Below, piece after piece: positions 8,165-18,463 of a stretch of 64,000 bases of DNA. How positions within the stretch are numbered: the stretch's first letter is position 1; each line of letters begins with the position of its first letter. A program made the translations under genes and the position numbers. The notes beneath the pieces were generated by a model, which made no database searches, was not told the DNA's origin, and saw only the letters and a program-made list of their open reading frames with translations. This DNA is from Staphylococcus simulans (lineage in GTDB: Bacteria > Bacillota > Bacilli > Staphylococcales > Staphylococcaceae), in NCBI RefSeq assembly GCF_002994445.1, contig NZ_MRZJ01000009.1, forward strand, positions 1 to 64,000, written 5' to 3'.

Positions 8165-11100
8165 TTTTTTAAGTGGTAAGCTCGTAGAATTTTTAGAACA
8201 CAGTACCCTTAATGAAGGTGATAGGTATTATTTAATTTTAAATAGCGAGAAAGAAATTGAAAAATTGCAAAATGCAATCATCAATTCTGAGTCGAACAAA
8301 ATAAAAACATTTAAAAGTGAAGAGTTTCAATTTACAACTGAAAGTATAGATGTTCAAGGGTTAAATGCGATTTTTGTATTTGCCAAACAAGGTGTGAAAA
8401 ATGATTTCTTAGTAACTATTCGTAATAAAGTGTCTTTACAAGAGAACGAATGGGAAAACTCAATAGTAATATTTGTGATAAACGAGGATCTCGATAGTAT
8501 AACAGGGGGTGCATTTGATTTAGCTAAACAAGGTGCGCCCTTCCATACACGTACGTTGCGTAATAATTTAAAAAAGCAAGTTGAAAACACACAAAACAAT
8601 CTAAAAGATCACGAAAAAATAATTATGAACTTTGTAATAGAAAATACCTTCGATGATGAATTGGTTAAATATACACTGATGGATTTTGAAGCGGTTTTCA
8701 GTATTATAGAACAAGGATCTATCAATAAAGAAAACTATCATCAACTAGGGCTTTTTGAAGATAAACAAATAGATACATTTGCCGATAAAGAGATACAAAC
8801 ACGACTAGAAACTAATAAAACATTATTTGACGATGTTAATTATTATCATGATCGAGGAAACCCAAGAGAAAGTTTAGAGGAGAACTTTGATCGAGACAGT
8901 GTCGTGAATGAACTTGCCAAAGACGACTGGTACGAAATGGATTTTGAAACTGTAAAAAACAGTAAAGAGGCAATGGACAAATTAAAAAAAGTTGATATGG
9001 ATTATCTTGAAGAAGACTTTTTAAAACAATTTAAAAATATAGAAGTATGGGATAAACCAAAAGGAAAAACCAGAGTACAAAGACGAGAACGTAGTATAAT
9101 CATCTTTAGAAAAAACAGCGCAATAGAGAGAATAAAGCTTCCATTTTCTAATAATATTAAAATAGATACTAATTCAATCATTAAACGTGGACAAAAACTC
9201 TTCAATCTTACGAATAACTCTAAAATAGAGATCGAAATGAAAGGTAACAAAAATAATATTATAATAAACACTGCGAACTTTAATGATAACGATGATTACT
9301 ACCTGGAATTTAGCTATAAACATAAAAATAACACGTCCTTAACTTTTAAATTCAGAATACTTATCGTTAACTTTGAAAGCCATTTAATTGAAAAGCTAAG
9401 AACTAACTATACGTTAAAATATGATACAAAAACTAAAATGGTAGAAGTATCAGTAAAAGATGTAGAAAATGAACTAGTATTAAATGATTCAGAATTTAAA
9501 GAAGCTGTTGTAAAAGAAAACGGTCAGGCATTTAATATTGAATATAATAACGTATTTAAATTTAATGAACTGATTTCAGAAGATGAAAATAACATTTATA
9601 TTCAACTATTAATTAATAATGTCTTCTATAAGGTGAAGTTGAATGAGGTTACACAAAAGCCGGTTCCTGTTTCAGGAAGCTTTTTGATGAAGGAATTATA
9701 TAATAAAAAAATCTCAATGGAAAATGAAAAAGGAAAAGTAATTCAAGGTAATAGTGAATACTATCCTTTTGCTGCTTTTAAAAAGATACTGAACATTGAA
9801 GAAGAAATGATCAACAATGGTTTTATGTATGGAATACTAACTAGCGAAAGCTTTTATGGTGAGAGGTTGGATTTAAAGCCTGAACTTATAGAAGCGTATG
9901 ATAATTTAGTTGAGGAGATAAAAAAGAGAAACTCATTGCCTAGCTTAGTGTATTTGGATAACGAATTATTGGAAAGCGCTGAAAAATATTGTTCTTTATT
10001 TGAAAATGAGTTAGATGAATTAAGAGATAATGAAAAGATTGTTGATATTCAAACTCAAAACATTCATAAAGTTGGCATGATTAAGGGAAATGACTTGTTA
10101 TACTTAACCCCATTACATCCATTGATTCTTAGATATGAAATTCAAAAATCTAAAGCTATTCAAGACAACAAGTTACCTGAAAAAATTATAAAAAAATATA
10201 ATCCAGCGGGGTTATTACCGTATTTTGTCGATGAAGAACATTATTATTTCTCAAATAATGAAGACGACTATCCTAGAGGTATCATTTATAAACAATATAC
10301 TTCGAAAAGTAAAACAAATGCTGAAAAAATGAGTTTAATTATCAAGTCTAGATTAAATGATTTTAAGACACACTTCGAATATCTGTTTAACATAAGTGAT
10401 GAATTCGCATTGAATACTAGGTTTATTGATGTAGATGACTATAAGATGATATTAAAAGGTGTATGTGAATATATCTTTAATGAATTCTCTAATAGCCAGT
10501 ATATAAGCCTTATTAATCCGATAAATGTATTTATTGATAATACATCAGAAAATAGATATAAGGATACTAACCGCAACAACGACATATTATTTGAAGAATT
10601 TTACAACATCAGTAATTATAAAGAATTAGTTGAAATGCTTGGAATCAAAGTACCGAGCAAAGTTAGAAATAATAATGAGGAAGAAGATGTTATAAAAGCA
10701 TTAAAGGACAAGGTGAACATCTTCTTTAATCAAAATGATAATTTATTCCATATAACATTCCTGAATTTTTATCAAAAGCCACAGTTTAGTATAAATGATT
10801 TTAATAAGTTGAACAGTTCTATTGCTAATAATGGATTGTTATCGGATCTGACGTATACAGAATTGGGAAATAGCTTTGTATCAGGTTTTGGTGTTAATGG
10901 CCTTACTTCACATAGCACGCTAGTAAATAGTGCAAAACTTTGGAACAGCTTTGTATCTAACAATCAGAATAAACGATTGAATCCATTTAAGAGAAATGAA
11001 GTTATAGCAAATAATGTTATTAGTTTATCAGAGCAAAATTTACAACCAATATTTGATACATCAAACTGGGTTACCTTTATAGATCCTTCAGTAGATTTAT

Positions 11101-13433
11101 CTTATTTTAATGATAGTGAACATGAACTATATGTTATTCATTACAATGATCAAACTTCATCGTTTAATTATGAGTCAATTACTGTTACTAACAACACATC
11201 ACAATATGAGAATGTATTGAAAGAATTTTTAGCTAAGGTTAATGTTGATTTTCATCCTGAGAATATGGAGTCTATTATTCGTTCGTTTAATATTTTAAAC
11301 GGCGAATGGTTATTATCTATTATAGGTACTCGAAATAGCCGCAGTCATAATGTTGATAATAAGGTAAGGGAAAAATTAAGCATAATTGCTGCTTATAAAA
11401 CACTATTATCGCTACTGGATAAAAGTTCAATTACATGGATACCGGTCTCTTTAGAAGAAATCATCAGAGTAAGTAGACAACAAGGGTTAGACGCGAGTAC
11501 TGATATTTTTTCAGCAAAAGAGTTAAAACATAAAGGATCGATTTCTGATGACTTGTTATTTATTGGCTTTGAGATCAATGAAGAAAATGAAGGTGTATTT
11601 TATTTACTGCCAGCTGAAGTGAAAGTAGGACAAAATGATTCTTCAGTTATGACTAAGGCATCAATTCAAGTGTCAGAGTTATACAAGGTGTTAAATAAAC
11701 AACTAATAAATGAAGATGAATTATCATTCACAAGAGATTATTATAGACTCTTTTTCGCAAATATATATTTTGGAAATTTGAAGAAGTTTATAGATAACGG
11801 CGTTATTCAAGATGAAAATAAGATTGAAATGCTACAACATAAAACAGATGTGTTAAATAATAAAATTCACTTCAGTAATACCTTTAACCATACAATTGCC
11901 AAAGGCGCAGCGGTATACTTTACTGATGGTAATAGCTTTAGAAAAGTATTAAAGCAACCGAATAGTAATATCTTAGAATTGCATCTAACTGAAAGGGATG
12001 CATATATCGATGCTGAAAAAGGATATGAAGTCCTAAAAGAAGAAATCCAGGGTGGTAAAAGAGGTATTTCATTAAACTTATTAGAAGAAAATACTGACTA
12101 TAATAGAATGGAAAATGAGGATATAGAAGTCAGAGAAGAGAATGAATCACAATATCAAATAGATGATAGTGAGTCTGAATTAAAGACGATTAATCAAGAG
12201 ACAGGAGATCCATCAGAAGATGTTAATGGAACTATCAAAAATGATTCTATGAATGATACTTTTATTCCTGATCAAGAGAATCATGAAGAACTTGAAAATA
12301 GCGAACAAATTAATAAAGTTGATGGGAAAAGAATTTTATTAGGTAATATTCACGGCAGTACTGAAAAATCTTATTGGGAATACGGAGATAAAGGTTTACC
12401 TAATAGACATCTGTTAATTAGCGGCAAATCAGGCCAAGGAAAGACATATTTTATGCAATGCCTTTTATATGAAATGTCCAAAAATAAAATTGACAGTCTT
12501 GTTGTAGATTATACTGATGGTTTCTTGGTTCCGCAATTAGAGGATGAGTTTGTTGAAAAATTACAAGATCATCTTAAGCCTAAATATATTTATAAAGATA
12601 AATTACCAATAAACCCATTCAAACGTAATACTATTGATCTAGGCGGTTTAGTTATCGAGGAAACAAATGATGATATTGCTGATAGGGTAGTTCAAATTGT
12701 CGATTTTGTATTTAGTTTAGGTATTCAACAAAGCAGTTTACTAAAAGAGCATATCAGAAGTGGTTTAGATATTTTTGATGAAGATCTTACTTTTGGAATA
12801 ATTAAACAAAGACTATTAGAAGATGAAAGTAACCATGCTTTGACATTGCATGGCAGAATAAGCAATTTGTTAAATAAAGATCCATTTGCTTATAAAGACA
12901 ATGCATTCAGCTGGAAAGATATATTTAATTTCAATGGAGATGTAAATATTTTTCAGTTGAAAGGATATAGTCCAGAAATCCAAAAAATTATCACAGAATT
13001 CTTATTATGGGACTTGTATAATTTTACCGAAAGAGAAGGAAACAAAAACTATCCAATACCAGTATTACTGGATGAGATGCAAAATCTAAATCACAAAACT
13101 TCTTCGCCAACTACAAAAATTCTTAAAGAAGGACGTAAATTTGGCTGGTCATCTTGGTTAGCAACCCAATCTATTAGTTCTATTAAAAATGCTGGGGGAG
13201 AAACTGATGCATTATATAATGCGGCATTACAAATTCATTTCGCTCCACCAGAAGACCAAATAGTTAGTGTGAGTAAGACGATGGCAACTGATAAAAATAC
13301 TAGGCAACGTATTGAAGAACAACTGGCTTCTCTAAATAAAGGACAGTGTTTAATTAATGGCTATGCTTTAATTAATAATGAATTAAAGAAAGTTAATGAA
13401 GTGGTCGACATTACGCCTCTTGAAGAAAGATAA
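8145..13433 (+). CDS. dptH: DNA phosphorothioation-dependent restriction protein DptH (HerA/FtsK-like ATPase)
   Basis: Large subunit of DptFGH, 1762 aa from the ATG at 8145, chosen because GGGGAGG lies 6 nt upstream. The C-terminal third is a HerA/FtsK-type translocase ATPase: Walker A SGKSGQGKT near residue 1426, Walker B VLLDEMQN near 1640 and a sensor-like WLATQSIS after it. An acidic low-complexity linker (about 1320-1390, rich in Glu, Asp, Asn) joins it to the N-terminal part, which has no recognisable nuclease motif. It seems longer than DptH proteins I recall, so an additional N-terminal domain is possible. It ends the operon before a strong terminator. Confidence 0.85.
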   Translation: MSSQYYNFLSGKLVEFLEHSTLNEGDRYYLILNSEKEIEKLQNAIINSESNKIKTFKSEEFQFTTESIDVQGLNAIFVFAKQGVKNDFLVTIRNKVSLQENEWENSIVIFVINEDLDSITGGAFDLAKQGAPFHTRTLRNNLKKQVENTQNNLKDHEKIIMNFVIENTFDDELVKYTLMDFEAVFSIIEQGSINKENYHQLGLFEDKQIDTFADKEIQTRLETNKTLFDDVNYYHDRGNPRESLEENFDRDSVVNELAKDDWYEMDFETVKNSKEAMDKLKKVDMDYLEEDFLKQFKNIEVWDKPKGKTRVQRRERSIIIFRKNSAIERIKLPFSNNIKIDTNSIIKRGQKLFNLTNNSKIEIEMKGNKNNIIINTANFNDNDDYYLEFSYKHKNNTSLTFKFRILIVNFESHLIEKLRTNYTLKYDTKTKMVEVSVKDVENELVLNDSEFKEAVVKENGQAFNIEYNNVFKFNELISEDENNIYIQLLINNVFYKVKLNEVTQKPVPVSGSFLMKELYNKKISMENEKGKVIQGNSEYYPFAAFKKILNIEEEMINNGFMYGILTSESFYGERLDLKPELIEAYDNLVEEIKKRNSLPSLVYLDNELLESAEKYCSLFENELDELRDNEKIVDIQTQNIHKVGMIKGNDLLYLTPLHPLILRYEIQKSKAIQDNKLPEKIIKKYNPAGLLPYFVDEEHYYFSNNEDDYPRGIIYKQYTSKSKTNAEKMSLIIKSRLNDFKTHFEYLFNISDEFALNTRFIDVDDYKMILKGVCEYIFNEFSNSQYISLINPINVFIDNTSENRYKDTNRNNDILFEEFYNISNYKELVEMLGIKVPSKVRNNNEEEDVIKALKDKVNIFFNQNDNLFHITFLNFYQKPQFSINDFNKLNSSIANNGLLSDLTYTELGNSFVSGFGVNGLTSHSTLVNSAKLWNSFVSNNQNKRLNPFKRNEVIANNVISLSEQNLQPIFDTSNWVTFIDPSVDLSYFNDSEHELYVIHYNDQTSSFNYESITVTNNTSQYENVLKEFLAKVNVDFHPENMESIIRSFNILNGEWLLSIIGTRNSRSHNVDNKVREKLSIIAAYKTLLSLLDKSSITWIPVSLEEIIRVSRQQGLDASTDIFSAKELKHKGSISDDLLFIGFEINEENEGVFYLLPAEVKVGQNDSSVMTKASIQVSELYKVLNKQLINEDELSFTRDYYRLFFANIYFGNLKKFIDNGVIQDENKIEMLQHKTDVLNNKIHFSNTFNHTIAKGAAVYFTDGNSFRKVLKQPNSNILELHLTERDAYIDAEKGYEVLKEEIQGGKRGISLNLLEENTDYNRMENEDIEVREENESQYQIDDSESELKTINQETGDPSEDVNGTIKNDSMNDTFIPDQENHEELENSEQINKVDGKRILLGNIHGSTEKSYWEYGDKGLPNRHLLISGKSGQGKTYFMQCLLYEMSKNKIDSLVVDYTDGFLVPQLEDEFVEKLQDHLKPKYIYKDKLPINPFKRNTIDLGGLVIEETNDDIADRVVQIVDFVFSLGIQQSSLLKEHIRSGLDIFDEDLTFGIIKQRLLEDESNHALTLHGRISNLLNKDPFAYKDNAFSWKDIFNFNGDVNIFQLKGYSPEIQKIITEFLLWDLYNFTEREGNKNYPIPVLLDEMQNLNHKTSSPTTKILKEGRKFGWSSWLATQSISSIKNAGGETDALYNAALQIHFAPPEDQIVSVSKTMATDKNTRQRIEEQLASLNKGQCLINGYALINNELKKVNEVVDITPLEER

Positions 13434-13449
13434 ATAAAAAAGCAAAATG

Positions 13450-13488
13450 AAACAGGGATGCGATCTTACATGATACGCATCCCTGTTT
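13450..13488. terminator. Bidirectional terminator between dptH and acoC
   Basis: Perfect 13-bp arms (AAACAGGGATGCG / CGCATCCCTGTTT) with a 13-nt loop, a T-rich flank on the plus side and, on the minus strand, T-rich sequence after the A-rich arm. It lies between two convergent operons. Confidence 0.85.
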
Positions 13489-13494
13489 TGCAAT

Positions 13495-14751
13495 TTATAA
13501 GATTAATAAATATGGATTTTCAATATATTTAGCTAAAACTTTTAAGAATTCAGCAGCATCTGCGCCATCTAGCAACTGATGATCGAATGTTAAACTGAAA
13601 GGCAGACGCTGTATTTGTCTGACGTTTCCGTCTTGAATAACGACTTCAGATTGCATTGAACCGACTCCGAGAATACCCGCTTCTCCAACATTCAATATTG
13701 GTGTAAAGTACTCTATCTCGCTTGCTCCCATATTGGTAATAGTGAATGTGGAACCTGATAATGCAATATCATCTGTTTCGCCATTTCTCACTTTATTAGC
13801 TAATGATTTAATTTCATTTGCTAGTGCACCGATACTTTTACCATCTGCGTTTTCGATAACTGGGACCATGAGTCCGTCTTCTAATGAAGTAGCAATGCCT
13901 AGATGCACTTCGTCAAATTCCTTAAGTTCACCATTTTCGTATCTGACATTGATCTTTTGATACTCTTGAAGGGCGAGTACAACAGCCTTAGCCAACAATG
14001 CAGTGACTGATAGTTTTACTTCTTGTCCAGCGTCTTCTAACTCTTTTGATAGTTTTTCTTTAAATGATAATAAAGCATCTGCAGTTACTTTTCGATGTAA
14101 CGTAAGTTGTGCCGTTTGGTCTAAGCTTTGACGCATATTTTGAGCAATGCGTTTACGCATAGGATTCAAACCTTCTCCAATCGAAGCAGAAGAAGCGGAT
14201 GCAACGGCTGCAGATTCAGTTTGTTCAGCTTTTTTATCTAAACCATTTTCAAGTACACGCTGAACATCAAGTTTTGTAATTCTTCCATTTCCGCCTGTTC
14301 CTTTAATACGTGTGATGTCTAAGTCGTTTTTATCTGCCATATTGCGAGCAAGAGGGGAGATGAAAATTCTATCGCCTTGATTATGAGTAAGTTGTTCATC
14401 TGCTTTAGATGATTGAACTTCTTTTTTATTCTTCTGTTTGTCATCAGACGCTTCTTCTGTCTTTTCTGCCTCTGCCTTTTGATCTGTATCAAGTGAATCT
14501 TCAACAGTTTCACCTTCTTCGCCGATCACGCCGATAGGTGTTTTAACTTTTACATCTTCGCCGGCTTGAGCAGTGATTTTTAATATTGTACCGTCAGCAG
14601 GCGCTTCGATGTCTTGTGTCAGTTTTTCTGAACTGATCGAGGCTACGATATCACCTTTGCTGACAACATCGCCTTCTTGTACATGCCATTCTTCAATTGT
14701 GCCTTCTTTCATAGTCATTCCAAGTTTTGGCATCATAATATTTGTGCTCAT
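13495..14751 (-). CDS. acoC: Acetoin dehydrogenase E2, dihydrolipoamide acetyltransferase
   Basis: Transfers the acetyl group from E1 through a lipoyl arm to CoA in acetoin (or related 2-oxo acid) cleavage. It has one N-terminal lipoyl domain (lysine in ISSEKLTQDIEAP, about residue 45), a charged flexible linker (about 80-130), a peripheral subunit-binding domain (ISPLARNMADKNDLD...GGNGRITKLDV, about 132-170) and the catalytic domain with the HQLLDG active-site motif near the C-terminus. Its 418 residues fit single-lipoyl E2 proteins. It is the last gene of lpd-acoA-acoB-acoC, 18 bp after acoB. A pyruvate or branched-chain complex is the alternative, but the short E1 alpha favours acetoin. 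Confidence 0.85.
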   Translation of the reverse strand: MSTNIMMPKLGMTMKEGTIEEWHVQEGDVVSKGDIVASISSEKLTQDIEAPADGTILKITAQAGEDVKVKTPIGVIGEEGETVEDSLDTDQKAEAEKTEEASDDKQKNKKEVQSSKADEQLTHNQGDRIFISPLARNMADKNDLDITRIKGTGGNGRITKLDVQRVLENGLDKKAEQTESAAVASASSASIGEGLNPMRKRIAQNMRQSLDQTAQLTLHRKVTADALLSFKEKLSKELEDAGQEVKLSVTALLAKAVVLALQEYQKINVRYENGELKEFDEVHLGIATSLEDGLMVPVIENADGKSIGALANEIKSLANKVRNGETDDIALSGSTFTITNMGASEIEYFTPILNVGEAGILGVGSMQSEVVIQDGNVRQIQRLPFSLTFDHQLLDGADAAEFLKVLAKYIENPYLLIL

Positions 14752-14769
14752 CTATTCCACCCCCTTGGC

Positions 14770-15810
14770 TTAAGATTTTACTTGTTTTAAGTCTTCAATA
14801 AGTTCACTTGCTACATCTAACACTTTATCAACACTAGGAATATAAGCTTGTTCAAGGTTTTGTGCGAAAGGTACTGGTGTATCAGGTGCAGTAACCTTTT
14901 TAATAGGTCCGTCTAAGTAGTCAAAGCCGATATCTCCAATGACTGAAGCGACATCTCCTGCAATGTTGCACTGAGGATTTGATTCATCGATTACAATTAA
15001 GCGTCCAGTTTTCTTAACAGAGTCTAAAACTGTTTCTTCATCCCATGGAGAAATGGAGCGCAAGTCGATTACCTCAGCTGAAACATTATCTTTAGATAAT
15101 TGTTCTGCAGTTTCTAAAGCAGTTTGAACCATTTTACCAATAGCAACAATTGTTAAATCTTCACCTTCTTGAACTACGTTAGCTTTACCAATTTCTACAG
15201 TATATTCTTCTTCAGGTACTTCGCCTTTCATGCTGAGTAAAGTTTTGTCTTCAGAAAAGACAACTAAATTATCATCTTGGATTGCTGCTGATAATAAACC
15301 TTTAGCATCATAAGGATTGGAAGGTACTACAACTTTAACACCTGGTATACTAGCAAAAATGTTATAAAGTGTTTGAGAGTGTTGTGCTGCAGCACCAGCG
15401 CCAGCTCCATGAACTGTTCGAAGTACCATAGGGACTTTCGCTTTTCCTCCAAACATATAACGCATTTTTGCGCCTTGGTTTAAAATCGGATCTAAGCCGA
15501 ATCCGATAAAATCATTGAACATTAATTCAGCAATTGGTCGTAAACCAGTAGCAGCAGCACCGACTGCTGAACTCAGTGTGATATGTTCTGCGATAGGTGT
15601 ATCAATGACACGATTTCTTCCATATTTTTTCACAAGACCTTTAGTTACACCGAAAACACCGCCGAATGAGTCATCGTCTTGCAAGTGGTCAACATCTGCA
15701 CCGCCAGCAACATCAGTACCGATTAAAATAACATTTTCGTCTTGCTGCATTGCAGAATCAATGGCTTCATTAATGGCAGTCATAAATGTAATTTCACGTT
15801 TTTCACTCAT
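14770..15810 (-). CDS. acoB: Acetoin dehydrogenase E1 component, beta subunit
   Basis: Transketolase-like beta subunit that forms the thiamine-pyrophosphate-dependent E1 with AcoA. Its 346 residues and order (MTAINEAIDSAMQQDENVILIGTDVAGG, then TPIAEHITLSSAVGAAATGLRP and the DLRSISPWDEETVLDSVKKTGR transketolase C-terminal domain) are typical. The HGAGAGAAAQHSQ loop near residue 135 belongs to the subunit interface. It sits 18 bp downstream of acoA and is co-transcribed. The SD (AAAGGGGG) is strong. Confidence 0.88.
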   Translation of the reverse strand: MSEKREITFMTAINEAIDSAMQQDENVILIGTDVAGGADVDHLQDDDSFGGVFGVTKGLVKKYGRNRVIDTPIAEHITLSSAVGAAATGLRPIAELMFNDFIGFGLDPILNQGAKMRYMFGGKAKVPMVLRTVHGAGAGAAAQHSQTLYNIFASIPGVKVVVPSNPYDAKGLLSAAIQDDNLVVFSEDKTLLSMKGEVPEEEYTVEIGKANVVQEGEDLTIVAIGKMVQTALETAEQLSKDNVSAEVIDLRSISPWDEETVLDSVKKTGRLIVIDESNPQCNIAGDVASVIGDIGFDYLDGPIKKVTAPDTPVPFAQNLEQAYIPSVDKVLDVASELIEDLKQVKS

Positions 15811-15828
15811 TGTTAGTCCCCCTTTAAC

Positions 15829-16776
15829 TTAAGCAAATACATCTTTGTATAATGAATCTAAATCAGGTAATTCACTGTTTTCACCAAACTCGACAGCGTC
15901 TTGTACTGCTTTCTTGGCTGCCTCTTCAATTTCATCTGCTTCATCTTCAGTTAATAAGTCGTTTTCAATCGCATATTTACGGAATTCTTCCGTCGGATTA
16001 CGATCAGCATTGCGATCATCTTTGGATTTAACCTTTTGCTCATCACCTTCGAAGTGCCCGAATTTACGATATGTGTCACATTCGATAAGCGTAGGGCCAT
16101 CACCATTTTTAGCACGTTCGACTGCTTCTTTAGCAGCTTCATAAACTTCTACAACGTTCATACCGTCTACATAGACACCTGGCATATTATAAGCACTTGC
16201 ACGTTCAGCAATTGTTTCTGAAGCACTTGCGTATTTATGTGTTGTACCTTCACCGAATTGGTTATTTTCACAAACGAATATCACAGGTAAGTTTAAAATA
16301 GACGCAAAGTTTAATCCTTCGTGGAAGTTGCCTTCATTGGCAGCACCATCACCGAAGAAACAGACTGCCACATTGTTTTTACCTTGATTCCGAAGTGAGA
16401 TACCAGCGCCAGTAGCTAAACCAAATCCGCCGCTTACGATACCATTTGCGCCGAGCATACCTTTATCAATTTCGGCTACGTGCATGGATCCGCCTTTACC
16501 GTGACCTAAGCCGTCTCTTTTCCCCATAATTTCAGCCATCATACCATTTAAATCGCATCCTTTTGCGATAGCATGTCCATGACCACGGTGTGTACTTGTA
16601 ATATAATCATCATCTTCTAACAATGACATGACTCCAGTAGCAACACCTTCTTCACCTACGTATAAGTGAACGAAACCAGGGATTTCACCTTTACCAAAGA
16701 TTTCATGTACCGTTTCTTCAAAGTTTCTAATTTCATTCATTGTCTTATAAATCCAGCGTGCTTTTTCTTTATCCAT
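15829..16776 (-). CDS. acoA: Acetoin dehydrogenase E1 component, alpha subunit
   Basis: Thiamine-pyrophosphate-binding alpha subunit. The TPP motif begins GDGAANEGNFHEG near residue 143 and ends ENNQFG about 27 residues later. THRGHGHAIAKG and GGSMHV, which contribute active-site histidines, are present. At 315 residues it is the length of acetoin-type E1 alpha, shorter than most pyruvate or branched-chain E1 alpha proteins. With AcoB it would split acetoin to acetaldehyde and an acetyl group passed to AcoC. It is the second gene of the operon, 23 bp after lpd, with a GGGGG-rich SD. Confidence 0.87.
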   Translation of the reverse strand: MDKEKARWIYKTMNEIRNFEETVHEIFGKGEIPGFVHLYVGEEGVATGVMSLLEDDDYITSTHRGHGHAIAKGCDLNGMMAEIMGKRDGLGHGKGGSMHVAEIDKGMLGANGIVSGGFGLATGAGISLRNQGKNNVAVCFFGDGAANEGNFHEGLNFASILNLPVIFVCENNQFGEGTTHKYASASETIAERASAYNMPGVYVDGMNVVEVYEAAKEAVERAKNGDGPTLIECDTYRKFGHFEGDEQKVKSKDDRNADRNPTEEFRKYAIENDLLTEDEADEIEEAAKKAVQDAVEFGENSELPDLDSLYKDVFA

Positions 16777-16799
16777 AACTAATTCCCCCTTATAGAAAA

Positions 16800-18158
16800 T
16801 TACTGCTTATGAATTGCTTTCTTTAAGTAGTCATCTGCAGCTTCCCCCATAACTTCAAGCAGGGAAGGGTGCGGCTGAATCACTTGAGATAATTCTTCAA
16901 TCGTTCCTTCCGAGACTTTGACACCTAGCAGCTCTCCGATTAATTCAGTAGCATTCGGACCTGTAATAAAACCACCTAGAATCTCACCATATCGAGTATC
17001 AATCACTAGTTGAATAAAACCGTCAGTTTCACCTTCAATCATTGATTTGGCATTACTTTGAAACGGTGCTTCAACAGTTTTAACTTTATAACCTTGTGCC
17101 TCTGCTTGTGATTGAGAAAGACCAACAGATGCAGCTTCAACGCGTGTGTAAATGCATCGAGGTATCATTTCTTTATTCACAGGGGTAGGTTTTAGACCAG
17201 CTATTGCTTCAACGGCTGTGATGCCTTCAATACTTGCAGCATGTGCAAGTTGATAACTATCGATCAAGTCGCCTACAGCATAAAGGTGTGGAATACTTGT
17301 TTGATAAGTCTCATCCACTTCTATAAAGGAGCCCTTATTACTTTGTTTTAAATTCAGGTTTTCAGCAACTTGAAGGTTAGGCTTTCGACCAGTTGCTACT
17401 AAGAGAGTGTCAAAATTTACAGAGTCTTGATGCTCTAATTCAATTTGGCTTTGAGTAACTTTACTAATATTGCATTGCGTTAATACATTAATACCTTGGG
17501 ATTCTAAATGTGCTTTTAAAATAGAACGGATTTCATCAGTTTCAGTAAGTAAAATATCATCAGCAATTTCAATGATTGAGACTTCGACACCAAGGTCTGC
17601 CATTGAGGATGCAATTTCAGTTGCGATCACACCGCCACCGATGACAGCTAATGATTTAGGAAGTGATTGCATGTTAAAAATAGTGTCGGTAGTATGATAT
17701 TTCACTTTATCTAAGCCGAAAATAGGAGGAACAAAAGGAGTACTGCCAGTCGCAAGAATAATATCTTTGGCCTGGAGCTTTTGGTCATCTACGTGAATAG
17801 TAAGGCCATCATGCACAATTGCTTCACCTTTAATAAGGTCAACTTCGTTTGATTTAAGCAGATGTTCAACACCGCCTGTTAGTTGTGAAATTACTTTCTT
17901 TGACCTAGAAGATAACTTTGAATAATCGATGTCTAATTTTCCTGTGTTAATACCCCAAGAGTTAGAAAGGTGAATGTTATGAACTTTCTTACCATATTCT
18001 AAAAGTAATTTAGATGGAATACAGCCTACGTTTAAACAAGTTCCCCCGTAATATTGCTTTTCAACGATTGCTGTTTTTAATCCCAATTGTGATGCACGTA
18101 TAGCTGAAACATAACCGCCAGGACCAGCACCAATGATCACTAAATCATATTGCTTCAA
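16800..18158 (-). CDS. acoL: Dihydrolipoyl dehydrogenase (E3) of the acetoin dehydrogenase complex
   Basis: FAD-dependent disulfide oxidoreductase that reoxidises the lipoyl arm of AcoC with NAD. It shows the N-terminal FAD dinucleotide motif (IIGAGPGGYVSA), the redox-active pair in GGTCLNVGCIPSK, the NAD-binding GGGVIATEIAS and the C-terminal dimer domain with HPSLLE. The TTG at 18158 is preferred as start because AAAGGGGGCG precedes it; extending upstream to 18197 adds a Cys/Phe-rich tail that no family member should need. That gives 452 residues. It is the first gene of the operon. Confidence 0.87.
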   Translation of the reverse strand: MKQYDLVIIGAGPGGYVSAIRASQLGLKTAIVEKQYYGGTCLNVGCIPSKLLLEYGKKVHNIHLSNSWGINTGKLDIDYSKLSSRSKKVISQLTGGVEHLLKSNEVDLIKGEAIVHDGLTIHVDDQKLQAKDIILATGSTPFVPPIFGLDKVKYHTTDTIFNMQSLPKSLAVIGGGVIATEIASSMADLGVEVSIIEIADDILLTETDEIRSILKAHLESQGINVLTQCNISKVTQSQIELEHQDSVNFDTLLVATGRKPNLQVAENLNLKQSNKGSFIEVDETYQTSIPHLYAVGDLIDSYQLAHAASIEGITAVEAIAGLKPTPVNKEMIPRCIYTRVEAASVGLSQSQAEAQGYKVKTVEAPFQSNAKSMIEGETDGFIQLVIDTRYGEILGGFITGPNATELIGELLGVKVSEGTIEELSQVIQPHPSLLEVMGEAADDYLKKAIHKQ

Positions 18159-18204
18159 ATTATCGCCCCCTTTACAACAAATGAATAGAAAAAACAAACT
18201 AAAA

Positions 18205-18219
18205 ATGTAAGCGCTTACT
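18205..18219. promoter_or_regulatory. cre (CcpA) site of the aco operon
   Basis: ATGTAAGCGCTTACT is a near-perfect palindromic catabolite-responsive element. It lies just downstream of the predicted aco promoter, at about +6 to +20, where bound CcpA would block transcription. This predicts glucose repression of acetoin use. Confidence 0.8.
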
Positions 18220-18231
18220 TAGCTTAAGTTT

Positions 18232-18260
18232 ATTCTACTTAATGTATTCGCAATATTCAA
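18232..18260 (-). promoter_or_regulatory. Sigma-A promoter of lpd-acoABC
   Basis: On the minus strand TTGAAT (18260-18255) and TAGAAT (18237-18232) are separated by 17 bp. The expected start near 18225 places the cre immediately downstream. Confidence 0.6.
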
Positions 18261-18463
18261 ATAATTTACATTGGAAACAAAAAATGATTTTTAATGTTGA
18301 GGTAAGTATGTGTTAGTAAATTCATTTATCTTTAGTATATACATTAATTTAATATGAAATTATTGCTATAATGGCATAAATAATAGTAGTCAAATAAATT
18401 TGTGTTGCGTAAGTATGAAGATTTGAAACAGAAACAATAATTTATCATACAGGTGGGATGAAC

